Assembly (NCBI RefSeq): GCF_014839805.1
Contig: NC_051124.1
Span: 124,001 to 188,000 of the forward strand
Direction: 5' to 3'
Source of the DNA: Manduca sexta
Lineage: Eukaryota; Arthropoda; Insecta; Lepidoptera; Sphingidae
Length of the DNA: 64,000 nt
Part shown: positions 53,081-64,000 of the stretch, in pieces
Layout of the letters: every line of letters starts with the position of its first letter
Position numbering within the stretch: the first letter of the stretch is position 1
Notes under the pieces: generated by a model
The model's input: the letters and a program-made list of their open reading frames with translations, nothing else
Database searches by the model: none
Told to the model about the DNA's origin: nothing
Position numbers and translations under genes: made by a program

Positions 53081-53930
53081 TTAAAAGTTATGTATGCCTA
53101 TCAATACTATACGTAAAAGAATTATCCTTAATTGGTTGATTTGTGTTGTGTACCATGGGATAAAAGTAAGTTCTGAAGACTGGTTAACATAGCACAGTCT
53201 ACTCCATCAGGCCATGAGCTTATTTATTATGTTTCAATAATTTGTATGGAATATTCATAATAGATAGAGAACATGGAATGTATGATTGTATTTTTATACT
53301 CTATGTATGGATGTGAGTGTAAAATTATAACTAAGAATTATTGTGAATATGTTTGTATGGAAAGGTGTTTAGTGTTATTGTGATTGCCATTAGGTAAAGC
53401 CATTTAACTTCCTAAAGCATTACTTTCTAATATTGTAGTTACCTATACTGAATTACTTGGCAAACAGGCCCCAGTGGATTATGCAAACTTGCCCCAAAAC
53501 ATATCGCTAGCTTACTATTACAACATCCTATGACTTTTTTTATAAAGTACTAGATTTAAATTCGCATATTGGTAAAAATTTGAGAAGACATTAATCATGT
53601 TTATCTTTCGGAATTATTGAAATAATACTGAAAAAAGCATACAATCATGTCGATGGGTGAAAGGCTAATTGATTTTAGCGAAATTTTATTCGAAAAATCA
53701 TAACTAGGTTCCAAAAACATAGAAGAGTGCTGATTTTATATGTATGCAACATAGTGTCGAAAAATAATGTTGCTTAAGTCAATTAACTTATCATCCATCG
53801 ATGTGATATACATTATAATTCAATTTGTGCAAATAATATAACAGAATCCTGTAATAGTGAGCCAGCGATATAGAGGCAGGCTGTTGTAGGCCTTGTTGAA
53901 TTGTTTTAGATTACCTATATCGTGAATTAC

Positions 53931-54098
53931 AACCGTTTTCAATAAACGATCCCAAGCTCAATCTTCAGTTCGATTCCGAAAATGGACCAATCAAAATTAG
54001 TCATTTGTAAGCATGTCAAAAAATACTTTGATCTGATTGGTCCATTTGTGAGAGGGATTGACAAAAGCGATTGAGATCGGTTATTCAAAATGGCGGTT
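53931..54098. mobile_element. MITE family 2, copy 3
   Basis: 168 bp; ends AACCGTTTTCAATAAACGAT and, at the right, ATCGGTTATTCAAAATGGCG, which pair as imperfect inverted repeats. Internal paired ATGGACCAATCAAA and CTGATTGGTCCAT form a second inverted pair. Best-preserved copy of the family. Confidence 0.8.
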
Positions 54099-54902
54099 AA
54101 AGTTGTAGTCTTCTGTTCAACCGTCTGGCATTTCCCCCAAAACCATCACAACCTTCCCAAGAGCAGGCACATTCCACAATAATTTTAGCGAGCTTATTCG
54201 ATAAAGGTTGTCAGTTCTATAGAGGTGTATATCCTTCTCTTTTTGCTACCTAACTATGAGCATATTTTGAATAGTGCGACAACGCTTCTTAAATCTATTC
54301 TCGCGTCTCTATGTATAAAATAAAAACAATATTTCCATAGTAGAAGTCGTAATTCGTTGGCTATCTGTTGGTATCTTGTTCTATCGTAAAGTCCTTAACG
54401 TTGGGGCAATATGTTGACGTAAACAGGCTTGGATCCAAAAGAAGGGAATTTTGTTTATTTTAATATTTTTCTGTTATTCTTACATTTAGCGAGCAGTGTA
54501 GAGAGTCAAATGCGCTGCTGCCCTGGATCCGCGTCTGATGTGAAAGTAATCGTCCAAAAATTATGTATAATCAATATAAAACTTAATATTTAATAGAACA
54601 GCTTTAAATACTATTTGGAATTAATTATAAAATTATATTTAGAAACAGATTTGTTTGTAAAAACTTGTTTAGATGTTATATTGTTGTCATTGAAGAGATA
54701 TGCGAATAATTCTGTATAATAATGAAGATATTTTATATGTTCCCTTTGTTTTATTTTGTTGCGTGAGAGAATATGCTTTCCGAATTTGTCTTTGTTAACT
54801 ACTGAGCCGATAAATATCGAACCCGAGTCCTATATTATTTTCCAAGTTACAGCCAATTAAAAACTATGCGAGGTCATTAATTACTGAGTTCATGGTTCAA
54901 TT

Positions 54903-54937
54903 ATTTTATTCAGTAAAAATTTTACTGAATAAAATAA
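54903..54937. repeat. Perfect foldback hairpin, 17-bp arms
   Basis: Arm TATTTTATTCAGTAAAA (54903-54919) and its exact complement (54921-54937) are separated by a single base. Confidence 0.8.
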
Positions 54938-54941
54938 ATGT

Positions 54942-54986
54942 TACTGCAAGACGATATTTTACTGTAAAATATCGTCTTGCAGTAAT
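54942..54986. repeat. Perfect foldback hairpin, 21-bp arms
   Basis: Arms 54942-54962 and 54966-54986 are exact complements with a 3-base loop. It starts five bases after the hairpin at 54903, so the two form a tandem pair. Confidence 0.85.
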
Positions 54987-55089
54987 ATTGTCTATTGTAT
55001 TTAATAAAGATGGAGAATATTACAACATCGCGAAGCACCTCTTAGTTATTCTAAATGGACATATATAAATAAATCCTATACATCGATCT

Positions 55090-55330
55090 CATTGTCGTGC
55101 CAGAAAGGTGTCGGTACAAGATGGGAACTTCGAGCGTTATTTACAGACGGATAATAATTGTTTTTTTTTTTGTATCGGACCCCGCGTTACATACAGGGGG
55201 AAACGGCGAATGGGATACTGGAATCCCCTGGCTTAGCGACTGCAGGGACCTAGAGGGGACATCTGAACTGAAGGAGAAGGAACCGTCTTAGGATGGAAGG
55301 AGGGGACAATGCCGGGAAATGTTCGCGAGC
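55090..55330 (+). repeat. Possible retroposon tail fragment
   Basis: A T-run followed by GTATCGGACCCCGCGTTACA, GGGATACTGGAATCCCCTGG and CTAGAGGGGACATCTGAACT. The style is that of lepidopteran repeat tails; I see no second copy here. Confidence 0.3.
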
Positions 55331-55959
55331 TCTCTTAGGCGCCAAAGTGAATTGGCAACCATGAGTTATACACACTTAACTGTGTGCTAGGGCCGCGGTA
55401 AATGTCCCCCGTGCATGTGCGTGCATTCGGTGTAGAGACTGAGCGCGCAAGTATAGCCTCGGGATAAAAATTGGATGAGTTTGACAATTTATTCTATATT
55501 TAATATTAGTTAATATCAGACTAAAATACGAGATGAGGGCCAAACTGGATGTTTTCAATTGTTCCAATCTTGTATGTGACACAGAAATTAGCTCTGTTCA
55601 GTTAATTTTGATTACATTCGTTGCGCATATGCCTAATCCATGTCCCTTGGAAGCTTGGAAGATAGAGTAGGTAAACCTATACTGCCGTGCTAAACTCAAA
55701 AGCGGTATCTAAAAAAATAACAAAATCTTAATTTTTATGTCTTCAGATAGCTTAAAGAAATATCTACCCATCCAAAAAACTTACCAAAATAACGGTATCT
55801 TGTTTAGAACTTATTAAAGAAAACCTTAAAAGAGTGCCTCTATCTTAGTTTTACTTACAAAACTTCGATTATCTCGAAATAAGGTTTCCCTGGCACACCG
55901 CTTTTGCAATTAGCACGGCAGAATAAGAGTGTTTCTTCCTTACAATAATCCTAGGTAGG

Positions 55960-56112
55960 CCGCATCGTCCAGAAACAACTAAATAGGCCGGTACGATTCT
56001 GTCGAAAGGCATGAGATAGCCATCTGTTACCATTCGACGCTCTATCTGGACGGCATCAGCCTTACCATCAGGTGCAGTGCAGTCACTTTTTCGTGCTTGA
56101 AAAAAAAAATAT
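55960..56112 (+). repeat. LINE 3' tail ending in A-run
   Basis: CTGGACGGCATCAGCCTTAC then CATCAGGTGCAGTGCAGTC and an A-run at 56100-56108, as at the 3' end of a non-LTR element. The CATCAGGTGCAGT box is also found at 62165-62190. Confidence 0.55.
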
Positions 56113-59100
56113 AAAGAGCTTATTTACTAAAACCAATCGTTCTCTCGTACCTCGCGCCACATGAGACCCACGGTAATACCGGGTTAGTTGCGCGCAGCAG
56201 ACGTTCTAAAATAGCAATTTTAATGACTCTTTTGTTTATTATCCGCGCGCACCCCGCGAGACAACGTTATTAACATCGCCATTAGGTACAAAATACACGG
56301 TGACTACTAAAATGCCAACGATAATTTAAATTGAATTCTTTTAAGCTTTTCGAAAGAACGCATTTTTTACGCGCTGGTAAATGACACTATACCAATGCTA
56401 GCTGCGTTTAATATTCAATAAGGCAATCCAAAATAGTTATAGATTTCAGAGGTCACACAATATTTCATACCCGGCTACGACTCCTTTTAGTGTATATCCA
56501 GTTTCGTGGTACGGTGTGGGATGGGGCAATACTGCCCTCGCATATTGTTAATTGCATCCCTTTACCTTAAACAAATCAAAAGATCTAATTACTCATCCAA
56601 TTATTTTTAGAAGAAGTCTTAAGAGACTAACTCTGTTCAACTTTTCATTATTTATGGAGGCGGCAGCAGCTCACCTTTGCCCGCTTTGCGGCCTTAACGA
56701 CGCTCATGTCTTAATATTAGCACTGCATTCTGCTAAAACTGAAGGATTGAATCAGCGAACAAACTCTCCATACGATGATAAATAAACTAACACTTAGCGG
56801 ACCAATTTGTGATTTCCTGTTTTATAAAAAAATCGTTTCGCGGAATATTTGAACGGCATGACGTCTTCAGTCATATGTGGGTAAAGAGGATTTTACATGA
56901 GTTGATATTGTCGTACGGCTAGTCGCCACGTAAAGCAGCACACCTATTGTATATTGAAGACTGAACAAGCAGGCTAAGATAATAAATCACCGTCACTGTT
57001 AAAGATCTTATACTTTAAGCCTTGAAGTTTAAGGAAAGTTGAGGATGCGATTATCTCTAAAGAGGTATGATGGGGATCCAGAACAGGCTATTAAATTGCC
57101 CTTCTGGCTTTTTTTGACCATACCGGACGCAACAGCAAAGCTACTTCAATTTGTTTTATAGTATGCTGATACCTACCATCTCCATCGATCCCATTCTTGC
57201 TGTAGACAAATAGGATAAGGTATGTCTAATAGTTACGTCTTGTTTGTCAACCGCACGGCGGAACTCTCCTATGTAAAGGCCTCTAAGGTCCGTTTTGAAA
57301 CTTGCTCGTCTGAATAAAATTACTCAATAAACAATTTGGGTTATAAATATATTCTAATAAAGATCGGGAGCGCCTTGTTTGCGTTGAATTTATATACGCG
57401 CTAATTTTATAAACTTGCTATGCAGCGTTACGAATATTTACTTTATAGTTTTTGTATAAAACTGCACCGCGTTTTTCAAAGTATTTACACCTCGATTAGC
57501 TGTGGATAATTTTTGAAAAATAAGTGCCGGTTTGTTTTTTATTTAAAGTTATTTTAATTTTTCTTCTTTTTAAAAATAGTTCCAGAAGGAGATAAATTGC
57601 TTGGTGGTGCAACTAGCAACTAGCATAACAATAGGTACCTTCCCACGGAAGCTGTCGCTTAAGCAAGAGACCTACAATCCTGAGAAAACTCATTTTTTTC
57701 GAAAATTGAGAGGTACCGCCTTAAAACAATATCATTATAAAAAACATTGCGGTCAAATGATTAATATGAATCCAACACTATTTAAACGTTTCATAAATGA
57801 TTTGTTTATGTATCTGCCGCCTCGAAGATACTCCACAGATTTGTTTCAAATAAATATCATATAAATCAAATATTTTGCGAAAAAAGCTACGTTACAAATG
57901 ATTTCTCGAAACACGGGGCAGCTACTGTTTACGCTGGGCTAACCGTGTTATTACGCTGAAATTGAGTTCTAAAGATTCTGAGTGCAGTCTATCAGCGATG
58001 ACTAGATGGTGAAACAAGCTAGATATAGGACGCTGGACGCATATTTTCTCATTATGTCTACAGGGCATATTTTCCAATGGCTTAACGGAAGGAGCGGAAC
58101 CAAAATTTACTTATAGCTCAGCGATCATTATCTTTTACAAATTCTTACTTTAGTACTGTTTAGATTTTCGAATAAACAAAGTAAAACTACGTGCTAGTCT
58201 CATGAATTGCTCCCAGTGCTATTAGACAGATCTTATAATGTACTGTTCATAACCAACGTCAATTTTTATTTACTTTGTATTATTATTTATTTACTACCAT
58301 CTTTTGCTGCTGACGGTACAGACCAAGTCCGTGATTAATGTGTCGAGCAGTTAAGCAACATTAGGATTCTAATTTAAAATAGAATCTATAAGTGATTTTA
58401 TTTTTAAAGTCATCGTCTTGAGCGGTAGCATATTCTGTTTTATTGGTTATATTTTTCATAAATATTTTTCTTTTTGTATTGCAACGGATAAATAAATAAA
58501 ATATGTTTTATATATTTTTTGTTAAATTCAGTATCTCAATTATTCACGCTATACTTATCCGGTTGTACTGCATAAATTATTGACCTACTTGACTTGGATC
58601 TTATCAAATCAGCTCAAAACAACAAGCCTTAATGTTACATTTCATTTCGTCCCACAGATTGCCAGGAAAACCTAGCGAGCATAGTCCGAACAATTGTTGA
58701 AAAACAACCCTCGCTGATTGTCATTTTTGAGATACGTAGATGCTCTCATCTTCAAAAGATATAATAAGTATAACTGTCAAATTACTACGAAGCACGTAGC
58801 GTGGATTATTAATTGCACTGGTAAGCGAGACTTCATTAAGCGCTGGTTTGTTTGCCAAATTTATCAGCAGTTGTCCAGCGGGCCGTCCCGCACGCCAGAC
58901 CGGCTCCAAGGCCTCGCACTAAATCAACGTCTGACTATCACGATATTGTGAACTTGAATATAAAATAATAATTTTGAATTATTGTTTGTCCTATACGGAT
59001 CTTCTGTACTAATGACATGAGTGATTATTTCGTAGTTACACCACCGACCACGCTGCACCTAGTTCAAGTTTATATCGTCTGAATTTTTAAACTGTATTTT

Positions 59101-59559
59101 TTTTTACCGTCGTTAAAAGGACCGATTATTAAAAATATAGATACGCATAATTCACTCCGCAAAGACGGAAATATGTAACAATCAATTTGTTTTTGTTTTC
59201 GCCACGTAGAGTGCATTAGATGCCAATCTGTGATAGGGTTAAGCTCTACTGGGCTGAGTAAATAATACTATTTACAGCCTACATAGAGATAATAACAAAA
59301 ATTTCGACTCTAATTGACTTAAACAAATTGTAAAGAATATCTGAAATGTGAATGAAGATATGGTATCTAAAAATAAGTCCGTGAGTAAACGTGTCATCAG
59401 GGCTTAAATTCTTTCATGAGCAACGCTAGATAAATATGAATGAATAAGACAAACCACAGTAAATTGTTACAACGAAATTTTTGAGATGACGCGTTTATAA
59501 AAGATAGAGATATACTCAGTTATGACTATAAACTTTATTTATTTTATAAGTACATGGAA

Positions 59560-59765
59560 AAGTGTTCCCACTGCACCCGATGCTAAGTGGATTAGGGGTC
59601 AATAGAATGTCAGCTGCCGAGAGATGATTATTCCACGGCAGTCGACACAATTGTGTCGGCCTGTTGGAGCTGGATATACACAGACTGATCCCGGAACGCG
59701 ACACACTTAAGTGGGCCACTATGATCGGTTTTAATACCTTGTGCAGGGTGGTCGCTATACGGGCG
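59560..59765 (-). repeat. Retroposon tail family C, copy 3
   Basis: Read on the minus strand it follows family C: GCGACCACCCTGCACAAGG, GTGTCGCGTTCCGGGATCAG, ACAATTGTGTCGACTGCCG, AATCATCTCTCGGCAGCTG. Reversed relative to the copies at 35315 and 45415. Confidence 0.6.
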
Positions 59766-60557
59766 GATACAAAATATATCCTAACACTAGCAAAAATTCG
59801 TTATGTTTGCAAAACAATCGCTTTAAAATTCTGTAGCAGACGCATATGAGATTAACTGGTAACACCTTTCTTAAGCAGGTGTGCTGGTTAATCATTAAAG
59901 CCTCGAAGTGGTACTCAAACTCTTTAGAGAAAGCTCCAGGCACTGTGAAACAATACTAATACCTACATTTGTTACCAAAACAATTGCTATTATATATTCT
60001 TACATTCCAAATTCGTCGCAGACTCTCAGTAGCCCTAACTCCCAGAGTCGTTACGCGCTACGTTTAAATAAACAAATGAAACCTCCTTAGCTTCATATTA
60101 GTGTTGCTATGTGTAAACTAGAAACCACATCATATTCTTGTAATAAAACGATTTTCTCGTCTGACAACTATTTTTTTGTTCACTTTAGCTATAAAATATT
60201 TGAATTGATTTTTTCATAATAAATCTATGTCGATGAAAATAAAAATAACGACGCTGATAAATTTTAAATGAAATATTTTATTGCTGTAGGCTTATACGTT
60301 CCATATTGGCTCTTAAATTACGAAGTCAAACTACTTTTGATTTGGAGGCTGTCCGCCTTAAAAATATGCGAACAATTTATATCGAACATAGATTATAACA
60401 TTGTTATACTGATTATTTATTGGGCAATGATAGATCATAGATGTCTGAAATATTTTTATTTCAAGAACAACGTTTTCGTACAAAGTCTGTGTGATAAGTT
60501 CCTTGTAGTTTTACCTTGGCAGTACAAGGATTTATGCAACGTAAGCTCTACCAAGAA

Positions 60558-60606
60558 AAGTACTTTACACAGCTTTATTGCTACTATATTATAGTGTAAA
60601 GTACTT
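60558..60606. repeat. Inverted repeat, 13-bp arms
   Basis: AAGTACTTTACAC (60558-60570) and its complement (60594-60606), loop 23 bases. Confidence 0.65.
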
Positions 60607-60841
60607 AGAGGGTTTAAAAACAATTACAGCATCAGTAGAGAGAATCAAACTCCAATTCAAATATCTCAGTCACATACTTGTGCTTCTGTACATCATTCGC
60701 GAGTTGTTAATTAATACTAGAAACAAATACTATTTTCATAAACCACAATAAAATGCAGCTGTGATTACCAGTTTGTATAGATAAACCATCTGTATCTAGA
60801 TAATATCTTAATTCTCAAGAGGATGGAAATAAAAAAATAAC

Positions 60842-60985
60842 ATCTCATGTCTCGGGATGGCGAACGCAGTGGAATACCAACCAATACGTTGTAATTCAAG
60901 GTGTTGAATGGTATTTCTGCTGTTTATGGGCGGTCGTATCGTTTATCATCAGGCGAAAAGTAACCTCGTCTCGTCATTCAAAATA
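60842..60985 (+). repeat. LINE 3'-tail family B, copy 2
   Basis: CTCATGTCTCGGGATGGCGA, GCAGTGGAATACCAACCAAT, GTTTATGGGCGGTCGTAT and CATCAGGCGAAAAG match 2190-2335. The 5' part of the family is absent. Confidence 0.6.
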
Positions 60986-61054
60986 ATAAAAAATAATTAA
61001 ATAACANTTATTCATTTCAAGCATTAAACACCTTCTAGTTTCTTTCTGCTCTAA

Positions 61055-61205
61055 GCCAGTTACCATCCCTTCCCTGTAGGGTGTCCGTAGCCGCCTACAG
61101 TCCTCCGAGTCCGTAGCCCGTAGCCCGTAGACCCGCAGTGAGTCCGGCACCGCAGCTGTGTGGGCACGCGCCGCGTTCCTCCGTCTGTTACTTCGCATTG
61201 TCACG
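61055..61205. other. GC-rich patch with short tandem unit
   Basis: A 150-bp GC-rich block in AT-rich DNA; around 61100-61135 a CCGTAG unit recurs (AGTCCGTAGCCCGTAGCCCG). The minus strand is open (60974-61204) but shows no known domain, and an ambiguous base (n) lies at 61007. Could be an old exon or a repeat; undecided. Confidence 0.3.
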
Positions 61206-61726
61206 CGATTGTGTTGTGTTGTGGTTGGTTACTGTATGATAAAAGTGAGGTTTGTATTATTGTTTTTTTTTTTTTTTATTAAATAAAGTGGATAGATGGA
61301 ACAAGTTTCTATTTTAAATATTGCCAGTAAAGTTAATTTTCACTTTTAGCCATAAATGTGTGAAATTATCTTTATAGTTAACAATTAGTATTACGAAGTA
61401 ACTCAATTATTTAGTTCGGTTTAGCTAAATTAATAATTAAAAATGACAGATTGATAAAAATGAATTCTTTAGTTTAAATTTTTTTCTTTAAAATCCAATT
61501 AACACTCGATTAAAATAATTAAATCCCATATCTAATAGATCAGGCAAAATTTGTGAATTTAAGAAGATAAATTAATTAAAAATTATTTATTATGTAATAG
61601 TCATCTGTTACTATAAATGAACATCAACTACGAACTAAATTAATTTTAATGACGAATATTTAATGAAAGATAATACTGTTAAAATATATTAAAATGTATG
61701 ATCTTTTTTATTGCATAATATGAGAC

Positions 61727-61778
61727 AATTATCCTAATTTGCAATTAATTCTTCACTTAATTGCAAATTAGGATAATT
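61727..61778. repeat. Perfect foldback hairpin, 22-bp arms
   Basis: Arms 61727-61748 and 61757-61778 are exact complements with an 8-base loop. Confidence 0.85.
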
Positions 61779-61859
61779 TCACACACATCCTACCACCTAA
61801 AAACCACAGAAAGCTAAACTTAAAAAACATACAGTAGGAACCATGAATATTACCGCCCT

Positions 61860-62205
61860 GTAGACTGGGGGCGTTTAGAGAATTCCAGCATGGTATTCCT
61901 TGTTAAACGTCTCATAGAGGCCTTTGGGGGGTCGCAGGTGTTCGGCAGGGACTCTCCGTGGAAAGTACTCTATACATTTCCTCGTGTACATTACTCGATC
62001 CCTAAGATGTGCGGCTGAGTGAGTGTCCTCACGCTACTGTTGTTGCGGAGAGCGTTCTTCGGTGAGCGGGTATCTCAGCCCTCCACAATGGGAGATGGCC
62101 CGCATTAGGCGATACTGCTGTCGATGGGTAATCTTGTTAATCGACATTGTGTTAGACCCAACTCATCTTATCATCAGGTGCAGTACATATCAAAGAAATA
62201 ATGAT
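61860..62205 (+). repeat. LINE 3' tail
   Basis: A GC-rich stretch (ACTCTCCGTGGAAAGTAC, CCCTCCACAATGGGAGATGG, TATCATCAGGTGCAGTACA) ending in the same CATCAGGTGCAGT box as 56060-56080, then AT-rich DNA. Confidence 0.5.
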
Positions 62206-62529
62206 ATTACCTAATCTGATAATGTTATTGTTATTATAAAGGTATTTTGAAATTTGAAGAACGTTTTACAAAGGATGTTGCTGTTCATTAGGAAGTGTAG
62301 TTTAGTCACGCTTGGTTTCATATTCGGCTGATGTTGAGAGTTTAGGACTATGTTTGGTCGGCAAGGGCTGTTCCTAAAATATATAATTGTCTAATGCTTA
62401 GAATCAGTGTATCATCGTATAAGAATATTATTTTTAGCGTTAGTTTAATTATTTTCACCCTGCGCATCGTTTTCTCAAACGTATATTTGTGAAAAGTAAA
62501 ATCAGTCATATTAAAATGTAATAATTATA

Positions 62530-62980
62530 ATTGAAATTAAAGTAATTTTCCGGATTCTATCGCGGTTTTTTGTATTTTATTTTTCTCCCGACGTTTCGAA
62601 GAACACCGATTCCTGCCCAGGATGATTCGCGAGGCTATTGAAATTAAAAAACATCCAAATTTCAATAGGGAAGATGGTTGGAAGCTTGCACAAGCCTGGG
62701 ATCCAGTTCTACATTTAATTAAATCGGAACCCAAAAGATCGGCTGCCAGACCTCAAGACACTGTGAGCTCATTCTGCATAGATCGGACCACCAACAGCTA
62801 AAATTTAAAAAAAGTTGTATAATTGTAAAATGTAGGTAGATATTGTAACTTTGATTTTGCGGATGAACAACACCTCAGTCCCCCCCGTGACCATGAAGGC
62901 TCCAAAGTCTTCGAAACGTCGGGAGAAAAATAAAATACAAAAAACCGCTATAGAATCCAGAAAATCAGTTTAATTTCAAT
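62530..62980 (+). mobile_element. Penelope-like element fragment between 73-bp inverted repeats
   Basis: Left arm 62530-62602 and right arm 62908-62980 are reverse complements with about five mismatches, sharing CTCCCGACGTTTCGAAGA and GCGGTTTTTTGTATTTTA. Between them is the C-terminal coding end of a Penelope-like retroelement and its 3' UTR. Terminal repeats in inverted orientation are known for Penelope elements. Confidence 0.8.
62601..62801 (+). pseudogene. Penelope-like element ORF, C-terminal remnant
   Basis: 66 codons open EHRFLPRMIREAIEIKKHPN, continue FNREDGWKLAQAWDPVLH and end at TAA 62799-62801. REAIEI..HP.NFNREDG is the end of the GIY-YIG endonuclease domain of Penelope reverse transcriptase-endonuclease proteins. 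The reverse transcriptase and most of the endonuclease are missing, so it is a 5'-truncated remnant; no frame break is seen within it. Confidence 0.8.
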
Positions 62981-63035
62981 GTCTAACATTCGCGTAAACA
63001 TAAGAAATCATTATGTAATAATTATAAAGTAAATG

Positions 63036-63296
63036 ACTGACTGCCTCGGTGGTGTAGTTGTATTGCACGTCCGGTACAATAGCGCTCTGAGGTCCTGGGT
63101 TCGAATCCCGGGTCGGGCAAAGTGATATTTGGGTTTTTCTGCTCAGTATCAGCCCGGAGTCTGGAATTTGTGCCCGATATGGCGATAGGCTCGCCCCCTA
63201 TCACATCATGGGACGGAACATACTTGGCGAAAAGTGGGTGCCCTAATTGCGCCTCTGCATACCCCTTCGGGGATAAAATGCGTGATGTTATGTATG
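63036..63296 (+). mobile_element. SINE family A, full-length copy with 13-bp duplication
   Basis: A 261-bp tRNA-derived SINE. Its head has an A-box-like TGGTGTAGTTG and an intact B box (GGTTCGAATCC); the body ends CCTTCGGGGATAAAATGCGT and a short TATG tail. The flanks carry an exact 13-bp duplication, TATAAAGTAAATG, at 63023-63035 and 63297-63309. The exact duplication and near-intact sequence imply a recent LINE-driven insertion. It is not a functional tRNA gene: no acceptor stem. Confidence 0.93.
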
Positions 63297-64000
63297 TATA
63301 AAGTAAATGTTTTTGCTACGTGGAGAAATAGTATGTGTTAAAGTTAAAAAGATAAAGTAACATATTCTTTTATATTTCGCAATAATTATAATATTCTAAT
63401 CAACGGTGGCTTGTGTTTTGAACCGCGCTATCAGCTACAGTACAGTATTCATTTTTTATATTTTTAAAATAAAAATTACAAAAATAACTTTTTAAATAAA
63501 GAATATTCATAATTCAAATTAGTTATGATTGATAAAATATTAATCTAAAATGCTCAATAATTATACAAAACTATAGAAAAATCTATCATCAGCCTTTGTA
63601 GATAATATTGAGTTAAATAAATCATAACAAGAATATCCGCTCGTCAATACATTGAGATGCACTGTTTGTTATTACGATCTCGTTTCTCGGGAATTTTATT
63701 GCGAAATAATTTAATTTGGACGCTATACGAGGCTCCTGTAAATCTACCTTACGATTTATCTTTTACGTTAATTGTAAAAACACGCAGCTTTTATGTATTT
63801 TTCTCATTATAGAGCATTAGTGATAAAATGATTTACCTATAAAATTGAAGCTTTGAATTTTCATTGTTAATTTTCAATTCGATAGATTAAAATAGATAAT
63901 CTTAAGTTAGCCATACTTATAACCCAAGTTTGATAATTTTTGATAGTTTTCCAATATTTAGACATTATCATTTATTACCCTTTGGAAGTCCACTGCTGAA

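Larger units (their letters stand above)
52384..64000. other. Gene-poor flank
   Basis: No host gene recognised. 52384-53000 is probably ave 3' UTR. 54110-54890, 56110-57580, 57870-58840, 58960-59540, 59770-60540 and 62210-62520 show no coding frame with homology or splice context. 63310-64000 is AT-rich with nothing recognisable. Confidence 0.55.

Noticed and set aside
56552..56785. 77-codon frame with a CPLCGLNDAH stretch
   Set aside because: One CxxC is not enough for a zinc finger, and no repeat or gene context supports it.
57601..57864. 87-codon open frame on plus strand
   Set aside because: No recognised family and no supporting splice or start context.
60268..60594. 108-codon open frame on plus strand
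   Set aside because: Hydrophobic and AT-rich with no recognised motif, no splice context, and its 3' end lies in a small inverted repeat; likely chance.
63045..63120. Possible functional tRNA gene
   Set aside because: B box intact but no acceptor stem pairing; it is the head of a SINE flanked by a 13-bp duplication.

Overview
The window is nuclear DNA from an insect, almost certainly a moth or butterfly (Lepidoptera). It is AT-rich, its genes are split by GT-AG introns, three conserved animal genes are present, and the repeats (tRNA-derived SINE, LINE 3' tails, hAT, mariner-like and Penelope-type elements) are of kinds familiar from Lepidoptera. Species cannot be read from the sequence.

Layout. 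(1) Positions 1-40849, minus strand: the 5' two-thirds or more of a large coiled-coil gene, most like pericentrin/AKAP9 (Drosophila Plp). Fourteen coding exons can be placed with compatible splice phases, about 1,020 codons; the gene runs off the left edge. Its acidic disordered N terminus is at 40849 and the coiled coil follows. Two introns are very long (21.5 kb and 8.1 kb) and carry most of the mobile DNA, including a 2.45-kb hAT element and a 1.3-kb mariner-like DD37D element, both antisense to the host gene. (2) 40850-47234: intergenic DNA with MITEs and LINE tails. (3) 47235-50164, minus: protein phosphatase inhibitor-2 (I-2/PPP1R2), two exons. (4) 50869-52383, plus: aveugle/hyphen (SAM-domain adaptor of Ras-ERK signalling; SAMD12 relative), three exons. 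Genes 3 and 4 are head to head, 704 bp apart. (5) 52384-64000: no host gene recognised; hairpins, MITEs, LINE tails, a Penelope 3' fragment between 73-bp inverted repeats, and a full-length SINE with a 13-bp target duplication.

The genes do not form a pathway. The most useful observations are a 12-nt candidate microexon in the coiled-coil gene that would insert a basic patch, a recurrent pattern of single-base losses in homopolymer runs that breaks frame in the host gene and in both transposases (suggesting consensus error rather than decay), and a set of perfect or near-perfect foldback hairpins. I found no evidence of a wholly new biological system.
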